The notes under the pieces: model-generated | Seen by the model: only the letters and a program-made list of their open reading frames with translations | Told to the model about the DNA's origin: nothing | Databases searched by the model: none | Shown here: piece by piece, positions 1 to 8,336 of the stretch | Numbering within the stretch: the stretch's first letter is position 1 | Layout of the letters: every line of letters begins with the position of its first letter | Assembly (NCBI RefSeq): GCF_000485595.1 | Contig: NW_014578272.1 | Location: 43,921 to 64,655, forward strand | Source of the DNA: Priapulus caudatus | Lineage: Eukaryota; Priapulida; Priapulimorpha; Priapulimorphida; Priapulidae | DNA length: 20,735 nt | Direction of reading: 5' to 3' | Made by a program: the position numbers and the translations under genes

Positions 1-619
1 CGCAGACGAGAGAAGAGGGAGAGAGGAGAGAGAGAAAGAGAGAGAGATGATGAGCGAGGGAGAGAGACGAGATGAACTGACGAGAACACGACGAGACGGC
101 CGGAGCAGAGAGAGAGAAGAGACGAATCGAGAGACGAGACAAACCGAGAAGATCGATGAAACGAGAGAGACGAGAAGAGAGCGAGAGAGAGGAGAGAGAA
201 GAGACGAGAGACGAAGAGAGAGAGAGTGATCAGACGAGTCGACAGACGAACGAGATCGGAGGATGGGAGAGAGAGAGAGGAAGAGAGGAGAGACCGAGAA
301 GGAGGACGCAGGGAGACGAGAGAGAGAGGAGTGGGAGAGCGCCAAGAGAGAGACGAGGAGAGAGAGAGAGGACGAAGAGAGATGACGGACGAGAGAAGAC
401 CCGAGGAACAGAGACGAGAGGTAAAACACAGACGAGAGCAGAAGAGATACGAGAGGGAGGACGGAGAGAAGAGAGAGAGAAGATGAGAGACGACGAGGAG
501 AGGAGAGAGATGACCGACAGCATGAGAGAAAGAATGAGAGAGAGACGAGAGAAGAGCAGAGAGACGAGGAAGAAGAGAGAGAGAGAGAGGAGACGAGAGA
601 AGATGAGAGAGTGGGCGCT
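1..619. repeat. GA-rich low-complexity tract
   Basis: Almost the whole stretch is built from GA, GAGA, GACGA and GGAGA words on the plus strand, with scattered C and T. It is imperfect and purine-rich, not a clean microsatellite. Open frames here translate to Arg/Glu/Asp runs with no domain, as expected from (GA)n. It is not a simple inverted copy of the CT tracts further on, because the flanking DNA does not match. The left edge is the window edge, so it may extend further. Confidence 0.9.
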
Positions 620-888
620 GGTGATAGATTGGCTGTGGTCCCGTGAGTTTTAGATGGGAATTTGTTCCCCAATTATATCCATTCAGTATGACAATGGCGA
701 TCGACAAGGTCTTTAGACAATGAGGAAGGTGCCACGTGCTATTGCTTGAATCTGTCTACTTCAGGCCCAACCCAGACTGATACGTTGCGAAACCCCACTA
801 ATAGCTGCGCGGTGGGCTGGCGGTAGGGTGGCCGTAGGGGCGGGAGGATGCGCTCTCACCTTTTTGCCGCTGGTAGCTGTGCTTGTAG
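620..888. other. Single-copy intergenic DNA, no feature seen
   Basis: Mixed-composition DNA between the GA tract and the GT tract. I see no coding frame, tRNA signature or inverted repeat of note. Confidence 0.6.
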
Positions 889-1201
889 GTAGTGGTGTGT
901 GTTGTCGTGTGTCGTGTCTGTGTGTGCGTGCGTGTTGTGTATGTGTGTGCGTGCTTGGTCACATGGTGAGTGTGTGTGTGCGTCACATGTGTGGCTTTCG
1001 CTAAGTGATACATTGAGTTATGCACCACGTTCGTGTGTGAGTGTTTGCGTGCGTGCATGTTGTGTACATGTGCGCGCTGGTGCTGAGTTATCTTCATCTT
1101 CGTCACTGTATATTGTTCCACCCTATAAAATCTTTCTGTTTCACACTATCACCCATGCGTATATGTTTGTGTGTGTGTGCACGCGTGCGTGCGTGCATGT
1201 G

Positions 1202-1241
<40 letters not shown>

Positions 1242-1290
1242 TGTGTGCGCGTGCGTGCATGTGTGCGTGCGTGCGTGCGTGCGTGCGGTT
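889..1290. repeat. GT/GTGC microsatellite region
   Basis: GT-rich DNA from about 889 ends in an almost pure GTGC tetranucleotide array (roughly 1185-1287). Positions 1080-1165 are a less repetitive island. Open frames on both strands translate to Cys-Val-Arg-Ala or His-Thr runs and are artefacts of the repeat. From 1169 to 1287 purine and pyrimidine alternate without a break, which is the sequence requirement for Z-DNA. Confidence 0.92.
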
Positions 1291-1455
1291 GTACATAGCC
1301 TCAACTGTCACTCTGTCACTGTCAACCGTCATCAGAACGTCCAAAAATCTATCTAGTCAAATCAACGTAAAAAAACAAAATTCAACCGACGTGAAGGCGG
1401 AATAAACATCGTCCGCACCATTATCGCAAACAACGAGTGACATCATCATCATCAT

Positions 1456-1492
1456 CGACCTTGCGGCGTCATCAAGGTCGCGATCAAGGTCA
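1456..1492. promoter_or_regulatory. Cluster of three TCAAGGTC-type nuclear-receptor half-sites
   Basis: TCAAGGTCG lies at 1472-1480 and TCAAGGTCA at 1484-1492, in direct orientation and 3 bases apart. An inverted CAAGGTCG (read as CGACCTTG) lies at 1456-1463. TCAAGGTCA is the extended half-site known for monomer-binding nuclear receptors of the ERR, SF-1/FTZ-F1 and ROR types. Three sites in 37 bases is denser than expected by chance, but function is inferred from sequence only. Confidence 0.35.
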
Positions 1493-1564
1493 TGCGCCGC
1501 GTCATCAAAGTTTGGCTTGCACGTCTCAGTGCGCACACCTACGAGTGAAATTTTCGACGTGCTT

Positions 1565-1578
1565 ACGCCATCTGGTGG
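1565..1578 (-). promoter_or_regulatory. CTCF-like core motif
   Basis: The minus strand reads CCACCAGATGGCGT. This matches 13 of 14 positions of the known CTCF core CCASYAGRKGGCRS; only the last base differs. It resembles the AGRTGGCG form used by insect CTCF. Binding is inferred. Confidence 0.35.
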
Positions 1579-1858
1579 CGATCAAGTGAAACTTCGGCGA
1601 GTGAATCACGAAGAGAGATGGGCGGGTTTGGTGTTTGTGCTGGAGAGAGTGGGCAGCCCGCTAGAGGGCAGCAGTGTCTGACAACGGTCCGACCAGCCAC
1701 CGTCCGACGGTCGCGTGAAGCCATTGCCGTCCGATCGTCTAAAAATGTCGGTTTCTGGCAAATACCGATGTCGCTCCGCCTGCTTGCGCAGTGCGTCTAG
1801 CCGAGGAGAGCGAGTGACGCCCCGCGAATGTCTCGTCATCGAACGGAAGCGGCGCTTG

Positions 1859-1872
1859 TCACCAGGTGGCGC
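1859..1872 (+). promoter_or_regulatory. CTCF-like core motif
   Basis: The plus strand reads TCACCAGGTGGCGC, matching 13 of 14 positions of CCASYAGRKGGCRS (first base T instead of C). It lies 281 bases after the minus-strand site at 1565, so the pair is divergent. Binding is inferred. Confidence 0.35.
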
Positions 1873-1936
1873 CTCTCGGCGTGTTGTTGCGAAGCCGTGT
1901 TCGGCCACTTCTCCAGGCAATCGAATAGGGACTCAC

Positions 1937-1991
1937 TTGACCCATGGTAAGCCTTCAACCCATGGTGACTGACCGCTTGACCCACGGTGAG
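1937..1991. repeat. Threefold short repeat with CCAYGGTRA core
   Basis: Three units share the pattern TTGACCCATGGTAAGC / TCAACCCATGGTGACT / TTGACCCACGGTGAGC, spaced about 20-25 bases apart. The core CCA(T/C)GGT(A/G)A is the same as the core of the long degenerate minisatellite in each 8.1-kb unit (6838-7320, 14984-15466), although this site lies outside the tandem repeat. Confidence 0.55.
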
Positions 1992-2243
1992 CACGGGCCT
2001 AGTGCTTTATAGGTCACTCGTGTACGCATGTGGGCTGCACTTCACGTAGGCTAGGGAGGCGGTGGATGCTGGAATGCAGCACCCGGCAGCACATATCTTT
2101 CACCCCACGCACTTTGCCGACGTTAGATGCACTGAGATTCTCGTGTTCTCATCAGATCTTGTCATCTCATCTTTTCATCCGCCTCGTTGAAAATTCCACC
2201 GATACACTCACGTGGCAGTGTTCGAAGGTTTGTACTTGATTTG

Positions 2244-2312
2244 CGTTTGCGATAGCATCCCTGCATCCCAGCATCCCTGCATCTCTGCATCTCTGCATCT
2301 CTGCATCTCACG
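2244..2312. repeat. 8-bp tandem repeat (TGCATCTC)
   Basis: A run of about seven units of an octamer reading TGCATCCC in the first part and TGCATCTC in the second, seen directly at 2262-2310. The switch from CCC to CTC partway suggests stepwise expansion from two variants. Confidence 0.85.
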
Positions 2313-2464
2313 TCTTTGATCAATTCGAACGTCACGTACCTTGAGAACGGCGTGGGAACTTCAATCAACTCAGTCCTAGTGATAGAGATTTGTGTTAGAC
2401 GCACATATCAGTAAACAGCAGTGCACGCGGCACGCCTGTCACGTGGTTGTGGGAAGGTCGCTTA

Positions 2465-2885
2465 AGCCCGGCGCACACGTGAGTAATTTTACTCTAGTAA
2501 AATGGACCGCATGAGTCATTTACTCACGTGCTGCGTGCGCGATTCTCGTGAGTAATTTGACGCACTGCGTCATCTTTACTCAATATCAAACCGTACGTGT
2601 TTAATAATTTTTGACTCAGTGCCGTCATTTAATTTACTCAACGTGTGCCCGCACCGCGCTGAGTCAAATTTATCTCAACACTGGTATACTCACAGCGCAT
2701 GCGTTTAAATCTTTGTGCCCCCAGTATTGGCTTGCGCCACCAGTCACGTGGATCGCCATCATCACTTATTCCCTTGTAAGTAAGTTTTACTCCACGTTGG
2801 GCGCCGACGCCTGAATAAGATTACGCGTAGTATTTTGACTCTATCGTCATTTTACTTGAGTAAATTACTCACGTGTGCGCCGGCT
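2465..2885. mobile_element. MITE with long TIRs and TTA target duplication, PIF/Harbinger-like
   Basis: The left end (2465-2504) and the reverse complement of the right end (2848-2885) match over about 38 bases. Both begin AGCC(C)GGCGCACACGTGAG and differ by one substitution and two single-base length differences. TTA lies directly outside each end (2462-2464 and 2886-2888), as expected for the 3-bp TWA target duplications of PIF/Harbinger elements. The 421-bp interior has no coding frame and contains further direct and inverted copies of the words GTGAGTAATTT and TTTACTCA. A non-autonomous element moved by a transposase encoded elsewhere is the best reading. The superfamily rests on the TSD alone. 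Confidence 0.8.
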
Positions 2886-3210
2886 TTACCACCCCAGCTG
2901 CTGCTATCCTTCATGCACCCAGTACATATATACTTACTCACCACAACGTACCGCCCAACACCGGACACCTTAGATCGTAGGCGTACCACAAATATATATA
3001 TATATAGTATATATAATACGTTGTCTGTGTGCGCGCGCGCGCATACACCCGTGTCGGGATAGATACTATATAGTGATAATATGTCCATATATATAATTGA
3101 TATGGATATATATAAATATATTACTATATAATCTAATCGCACGTGACGCTGCACGTCCACAAATGTGCCGCATCGCCTGCACACCTGATTGTAAAACACT
3201 TCACACAAGC
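2886..3210. other. AT-rich single-copy DNA with GC dinucleotide run and hairpin
   Basis: Contains a TA-rich stretch (about 2992-3016), a short alternating GTGTGCGCGCGCGCGCAT run (3027-3044) and an imperfect inverted repeat (about 3062-3135) centred near 3100, with matching arms around CTATATA and TCCATAT. No gene is seen. It ends where the first 8.1-kb repeat copy begins. Confidence 0.6.
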
Positions 3211-3537
3211 AGATTCTGTTCTCGGAGGGGCAACCCTTTTTTTTTTCTTTCGATGCGCTGCGGGGATTTCTTTTTAAGTCTCTTAATTCTTAATGTCGAA
3301 TATGCGCGCCTCTCTTAATCAAAATGTTGATGCACTTTGTACTCATTTTTGGAGGACGTGTGTTTTGCTGCTGAACCGAAATGGTGTTCACTCTCCCAAA
3401 ATTGCTGTGTTATTAAATAACTTTATTCTGTTTTTTTCACGCTCCAGGATGGTCGTATATTAAGTTGCTATGTACATTCTCACGCGGAATTCGGAGATGT
3501 AAGGTATTATGGGGCATGCAGCCATCGGTATTATAGG

Positions 3538-3684
3538 TAGACCGAATAATCCCTGTCCCAGATAACCTTTTTATATTTTTGGTGAGGTTATCACGCATAA
3601 CGCAATCCAAATCCAAATCCAATTCAGTATAACGCATCGCAAAATATAAAACCTTATCTCGAGACAGAATTATTCACGGCCCTA
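3538..3684. mobile_element. Foldback element, copy 1
   Basis: Inverted arms at 3538-3582 and 3639-3684. Each reads outward-in as TAG(A)CCGAATAAT..CTGTC..AGATAA.. and ends in ...ATATTTT. The centre holds about two and a half CCAAAT-type hexamers. Arms here carry several single-base interruptions compared with copy 2 (11821-11997). No target duplication could be fixed and no coding capacity is seen. Confidence 0.65.
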
Positions 3685-4134
3685 CGGTGATTAGAGAGGG
3701 CGTGAAGCATGGCCTTATTGTGCTCCAGCTTAGTGGACCGCTGTGCCAAAGTACCGACCAGATCGTTAGTTCAGCAACCACGACCATTGATTCGTCGGCA
3801 CGTGCCAACATTGGCATTTCAGCGAATAACATAGCAGGCCTCATTGCTGTGTTTGTTTCCTCGTTGCCGGGCACCGAATCGGCGCGCGCGAGTGTAAACA
3901 CTATTTCGTCACCGGGTTGAATAAATATTCACGGCTCGCTTCTATCTATTGATTAGGGCCTAATTAAAATGTATTGCTCGGCTAATTTATTGCTGGGTGA
4001 TTAACGAGGCTGATTAGCGGTGCGGCTGCTGTTGTGTTGCGAGTGATGATCGGTGGATCGGATAGCTCAGTGTCTGATGCGACATTCACCTGTGCCATTA
4101 CCTGGACTGGCTGCCAAGCGTAAGGCCCTAAACC
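3685..4134. other. Unit segment without a gene
   Basis: Moderate-GC DNA with overlapping short open frames on both strands (about 3674-3920). The corresponding region in copy 2 (11998-12421) breaks these frames with indels, so coding is not supported. GATAGCTCAGTG at 4060-4071 resembles a tRNA A-box, but no B-box follows. Confidence 0.5.
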
Positions 4135-4386
4135 ACTCTCTGTGTCGCTCTTTCCCTCCTTCTTCTCTCTCTCTTCTCTCTCTCTCTCTCTCTTGCCCCA
4201 CACACTATTTCTCCTTCTCTCTGTTCTTCACTACGCTTTCCCTCCCTGGTCTACCTACCCAAGCAACACGGCTCCGCTCTCTCTCTCTCTCTCTCTCGCT
4301 CTCTTCTCTCTTCTCTCTCCTTCTCCCTCTCTCTCGCTTTTCTCTCTCCTTCTCGCCTCTCTAAATCTTCCTCTTCCTCTCTCCAC
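4135..4386. repeat. CT-rich tract, copy 1
   Basis: CT/CTCTTC/CTCC words with a less repetitive island at about 4235-4275. Ser/Leu-rich translations are repeat artefacts. Corresponds to 12422-12630 in copy 2. Confidence 0.88.
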
Positions 4387-4860
4387 CTGCCGCTACAGTG
4401 CCAAATCTCGTCACAGCACTCATATATAAATCAGGACATCTATTCGATATATATCATATTGATAGACTCCCTGATAGAATGAAAGCGGCGCGGCGCGACC
4501 ACGCCCCCCCCCTCCCCCGTCGCTCAACGCCTCCGCCTCGCGCGGATGGACGGACAAATCGATCCGCTCCGCCGCCTCCCATCGCCGCCTGTACGACGCG
4601 CCCCGCCATTATGACGACGCAAGCTTCCAGGAGGCGGAATGCATTATTCAGCCCGCGGCCGGCTCGAGACCTGGCGCGGCGGCTGGCGGCGCGCGCGGCG
4701 TTTTTTGCGCGCGCCCGCCCTCAGCGTTGCGTCTCCGCGCCGTTAGGCCGGGCGGTTTTCACCGGCGCCGCGCGCGAGAGAGAGCGTCCGCCGGTCGTGA
4801 AACTGTCCAGAAACTCTCACCTGTCTCTCGACGCGTCGCCGAGCGTTTTGGCATTCGCGT
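4387..4860. other. Palindrome remnant and CpG-rich segment, copy 1
   Basis: An interrupted version of the copy 2 palindrome sits at about 4430-4475; several extra bases break its symmetry. A CpG-rich segment follows, with a broken GGC run near 4673-4702 where copy 2 has a clean (GGC)n. The open frame through this region is Arg/Pro/Ala-rich with no domain and is not called. Confidence 0.55.
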
Positions 4861-5072
4861 ACCGTCCGTACGTCCGCTCTGTCCGCTCCGTGAGGCAGTC
4901 CGTCTGTGGGTCGTCCTCCATCCATCCGTGAATCCGTCCGCTGGTTTCGTCCGCTCATCCATCGTGAATCGTCCGTCTGTGATCCGTGCGTCCATTCATC
5001 CGTTCCTCCATCTGTTTGTCGAACGCTCCGCCGTCCGTCCCTTTCCGTCCGTTCCATCTGTCCGTCCATCAG
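4861..5072. repeat. GTCC-type tetranucleotide array, copy 1
   Basis: Array of GTCC/ATCC words interspersed with GTGAATCC and GTCTGT variants. It is less regular than the matching array at 13038-13246. The Pro-Ser-Val-Arg runs it encodes are translation of the microsatellite. Confidence 0.85.
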
Positions 5073-5500
5073 CAGAGAGAGAGGGATTCGCCGCGGTCGA
5101 AGAGAGAAACTCCCGGAGCGAGCTGCCAGCCGTGATCGACCGAGAAGGCAGGTCGCGTGGCGAAATCACGCGTGCATACGCTAGTTGTTTTCCCATTTGA
5201 CGTGCAAGTCTAAAACAGGAAAGAGTATACTAACTTCATTTCCTATTTCTGCGCAGACTCTTCCCCCGCGCTCGCGTCTAGACTGCCGGCCCGCCAGCCG
5301 CGCGTCGGCCCCGAGCGCGTGCGCGGCGCAGGAGTCTGGCGCCCGTCTAACTCGTCGGTCACCCCCAGTTTGCAGAGGCCGAAGAAGAGCAGGGAAGATG
5401 GCCCGGCGGAGGAGGTACGGTCAGGCAGCCAGGTGCCTAACGGAGGAAGACGCTCCAGGACCGAGAAAGCATACCGAGCGTCGTACGTCGCCGGCGTCGA
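5073..5500. other. Unit segment without a convincing gene, copy 1
   Basis: GC-rich DNA matching 13247-13642 with many small indels. A pyrimidine-rich stretch followed by CAG and later GGTACGG gives weak splice-like signals, but the would-be exon is not in the same frame in both copies. No gene is called. Confidence 0.45.
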
Positions 5501-5520
5501 GCCGCCGCCGCCGCCGCCGC
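5501..5520. repeat. CCG triplet run, copy 1
   Basis: About six and a half CCG triplets ending at the start of the near-identical core. Copy 2 has about eight triplets at 13643-13666. The length difference marks the last indel before the ungapped core begins at 5521. Confidence 0.9.
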
Positions 5521-5539
5521 ACCGTAAGCTACCCAGTCG

Positions 5540-5765
5540 CTCATGATTATTAGATTATATATGTTCGTTAAGATATTGCCTATACTATATATATAATAAT
5601 ATAAAACTATATAAATGTATTTGCTTCGATAGAAATTGCCCTATACTATAATATATATATATATATATATATACTATATATATCATAAAATGTATTGTTT
5701 CGAGTAGAAAGATTGCCTATATACATATATATATATTATAATATATATAATAGATACGATTATAA
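5540..5765. repeat. TA-rich block with repeated segment, copy 1
   Basis: AT-rich DNA with TA dinucleotide runs. A phrase of about 70 bases (TTCGWTAGAAA.ATTGCC..TATACTATA..., ending ATGTATTG) recurs about three times, at roughly 5563, 5625 and 5698, giving an irregular tandem repeat. Confidence 0.75.
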
Positions 5766-5884
5766 GTGTGCTTATATGTATTGTTTCGATAGTAAATACT
5801 TGGCAAAACGTGTTGACTTAAGCCGGTCACGTAAACGAGAAATTATCATAAGAAGAACGTGCAGCAACTTTAGGCAAGTTATAG

Positions 5885-6356
5885 TTGCGTGTCCGTGCGG
5901 TCGCCGTGCCGTCGTGTGTCGGCAAGGCGTGTGGTGAGTGCGTGCGTTGCCGTTCGTGCGTGCGCGTGTGGAAAGGCGGCGTCGTCGTGCGTGCCCGTGC
6001 GTGTGTGCTGGAAGGGCGTGTGTGGCGTGTGTGCGTGCGTGTGTGGGGATTGTGTGTGTGTGGGGGCGCTGCGTGCGCCGTGTCGCATGCCATGTGGTGC
6101 GGCGTGTGGTGCGTGCGTGCCGCACTGAAATCTCTGCCGTGTGTGTGGGAAAAGGGCGCTGTGTCGTTTGTGCGTTGTGGTGCGTGCTGCATTGTGTGTG
6201 TTGGGGGGGCGGGCCGTGTGTGCATGCATGTGGGACAGGGCCTGTGTGCGTGCGTGCGCACCGTGTGTGCGTGTAGGGGGGTGGGATGGGGTTGAGGCGT
6301 TGGTGGCGTGAGTGTGCCGATGGTGTGTGTGTCGGTTGGGATGTGTGTGTGTGTGA
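5885..6356. repeat. GT-rich low-complexity block, copy 1
   Basis: GT, GTGC and GTGG words on the plus strand with G runs up to seven. Minus-strand translations are His/Thr-rich and plus-strand ones Cys/Val/Arg-rich, all repeat artefacts. Identical at 14031-14502. Confidence 0.9.
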
Positions 6357-6837
6357 GGATTAGGCTGGCATTATTAGCGGTGCATGCCTGTTTTGTACAC
6401 ATGTTGCTCATCTGCTAGTACGCATTGTGGGCGGGCGATGATTGCAAGCAATCACAGACAGTGGCCGCGCTCTATTCACAGTCGTTGCCGTGGCAGCGCA
6501 GACGCCGCCCACGCCGGCCCGCCGCGCGGCCGATCCCGCCGCCAGACGACAGTGAGTCGAGCAGCCGGCGGACGATCGCGCCATCGCCGACCGCCAGGAG
6601 CGCGCACGGGAGGCCAGAGTAGCATCGTACGCAGCGTTGCGCCAGACGGCATCGCCAGCATCGTCCGGCCCTTCACGTCATCAACCTTAGGTCAGGCTGA
6701 GGCAAGCCGTCGTCTCCGTGGTTACCCGCGTTTGCCGCGGTACCGCCCGCGCGTTTCACCACTCGCGATATCCGCTGGTTGCCTCCCCGCGTTCTTGATT
6801 CTGTGCCTGTGTTAGTGTCCAGCCTGCATTTCATTAT
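6357..6837. other. GC-rich unit segment, no gene seen, copy 1
   Basis: CpG-rich DNA. A short hairpin GATTGC-AA-GCAATC lies near 6440-6453. Overlapping Arg/Ser/Pro-rich frames run on both strands without a recognisable domain. Two isolated X-box-like words (TCCGTGGTTACC near 6716 and GCCGCGGTACC near 6740) precede the minisatellite. Confidence 0.5.
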
Positions 6838-7320
6838 TCTTCGCACGGTTATCCTCCTGCCTGCATTTATTCGTTGACCACGGCTGACCTCCCATGTTAT
6901 TTATCCCACGGCTACCTCTGCGCATTTATTCGTCTGCCACGGGTGACCTCTCCATGTTTATTCCATCGCCACGGTGACCCTCCCCGCTGTTTTATTCATC
7001 GCCACGGTATACCATACCTGCCGCATTTCATCGGTCGCCACGGTGAGCCTCCCAGTCTTTATTTCGCCACGGTGACCGCCCGTGTTCCATTCACTTGCCA
7101 CTTACCCTCCTTGTTTGCTTTTATCGCCGTGGTTACCTCCTGCCCGTTTTCATTCGTTCCCCATGGAACAAACTCTGTTACCATGGTAACGCCCTCTTCC
7201 GGCAACATCTCTCCAATGGTATACGCCTCTGCCGCGAACATTGCCTCGCGCATGGTTTACGCGCCTCTTCTGGAACGTTCGTCGCCATGCGTTATCCGGC
7301 CTCTTCCGGAACCCGCAGTG
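6838..7320. repeat. Degenerate ~32-bp minisatellite with X-box-like core, copy 1
   Basis: About 14-16 units 28-36 bases long share a core near GCCACGGTGACC, for example near 6878, 6906, 6937, 6969, 7002, 7038, 7068, 7127, 7161 and 7181. Between cores are variable words such as TTTATTC and CCTCC. In the last units (7181-7320) the core becomes CCATGGTWTAC followed by GCCTCTTCYGGAAC. The core stays recognisable while the spacers vary. Known RFX transcription factors bind GTNRCC-N(0-3)-RGYAAC, which these cores approach. Open frames across it are not coding. Confidence 0.7.
7177..7190. promoter_or_regulatory. Perfect palindromic X-box motif, copy 1
   Basis: GTTACCATGGTAAC is a perfect 14-base palindrome and fits the RFX X-box consensus GTNRCC-NN-RGYAAC at every position. 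It is one unit of the minisatellite at 6838-7320. Binding is inferred from the motif. Confidence 0.5.
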
Positions 7321-7737
7321 CTGCCGACGATGCGCCTACATCGCACCCGATCCGCTTACAACATGGCGACGGGCACTGTACGAGGGCGTCTGCCTCGCGC
7401 CGACTCATCACCAGACCGTTCTTCTCCCTGCAGGCGTCCGTGCCTGCCTGCCCGCCCACCCCGTCGCGCAGAGCAAAGCAGAGCAAGAGGTCTGCAGGGG
7501 TGGCGAGGGGAGGGGACGCGCACAGCGGGGGCGGGGGCGAACCTGTTGTTGTTGTTGTTCTTGTTACTCCCGTTTTCGTGTTTTTGCTAACATTATTTAT
7601 GACGAATTTATTTATTTATATATAGATCCGGAATATCTGCGAATTACTGTATCATGTATATATATTTAATATGTTATTTTTACTGCTACTTAATGTATTA
7701 ATTTACGTCTAGCACCCTCTACTTTATCTAATCCCCG
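7321..7737. other. Unit segment without a gene, copy 1
   Basis: GC-rich DNA up to about 7540, with a short GTT run near 7544-7558, then AT-rich DNA with TTTATTTATATATA-like words. Open frames end in Val/Leu or Cys runs derived from the GTT repeat. No gene is called. Confidence 0.5.
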
Positions 7738-7856
7738 ACTCTCATTGTCTCTGCCCTCTCATCGTCTCTCTCTCTCCGCTCTCTCTCTCTCTCTCTCTCA
7801 TCTCTCTTTCTCTCTCCTTCTCCGCTCGCTCTTTCTCTCTCTCTCGCTCTTCTCTT

Positions 7857-7896
<40 letters not shown>

Positions 7897-8116
7897 TCTC
7901 TTTTCTCACCGCTCTCCCTCTGCTCTCTCTCTGCTCTCTCTCTCTCCTCTCTCTCTCCTCTCTCTCTCTCTTCTCTCTGCTCTCTCACGAACTCTCGTCT
8001 TCTCTTCTCACTCTCCTTTCTCTCTCTCTCTCTCTCTCTCATCTCTCACTCTCATCTCTTTTCTCACGCCTCTCTCTCTCTCTCTCTCTCCTCTCTCTCT
8101 CACCCTTTCTCAACCG

Positions 8117-8147
<31 letters not shown>

Positions 8148-8158
8148 CTCTCTCGCTC

Positions 8159-8195
<37 letters not shown>

Positions 8196-8263
8196 GCAAC
8201 CGCTCTCTCCACCGCTCTTCCGCCCTCTCTCTCGCTCTTTCTCTCTCTCCTCTCTCTCTCTCA

Positions 8264-8294
<31 letters not shown>

Positions 8295-8336
8295 GTCTCT
8301 CTTCTCTGTCATCGCTCTCCTCTCTCTCTGCTCGCG
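7738..8336. repeat. Long CT tract, copy 1
   Basis: About 600 bases of CT repeats broken by GCTC, CATC and CGCTC variants. Identical in copy 2 (15884-16482), which is surprising for a slippage-prone sequence. The plus strand translates to Ser/Leu runs and the minus strand to Arg/Glu runs. Confidence 0.95.

Larger units (their letters stand above)
1291..2243. other. Single-copy intergenic DNA with candidate binding sites
   Basis: Ordinary-composition DNA with no convincing gene. It carries a short CAT triplet run (1441-1456), a cluster of TCAAGGTC-type half-sites, two CTCF-like motifs (listed separately) and a threefold repeat around CCAYGGT (about 1937-1991). Short open frames overlap on both strands, show no recognisable domain and were not called. 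Confidence 0.5.

Noticed and set aside
3674-3920. Overlapping open frames of ~75 codons on both strands
   Set aside because: The matching part of copy 2 breaks both with indels, and neither shows a known domain.
4053-4100. Possible tRNA or tRNA-derived SINE (A-box-like GATAGCTCAGTG, also at 12358)
   Set aside because: No B-box GGTTCRANTCC within tRNA distance and no cloverleaf arms in either copy.
5827-6411. Minus-strand His/Thr-rich open frame of 194 codons (repeated at 13973-14557)
   Set aside because: It is a translation of the GT-rich tract. Its exact repetition comes from the identical DNA core, not protein conservation.
6874-7590. Plus-strand open frame of 238 codons over the minisatellite (repeated at 15020-15736)
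   Set aside because: Unit length varies (28-36 bp) without keeping multiples of three, so the DNA repeat is not in frame. Other frames are open across the same DNA.
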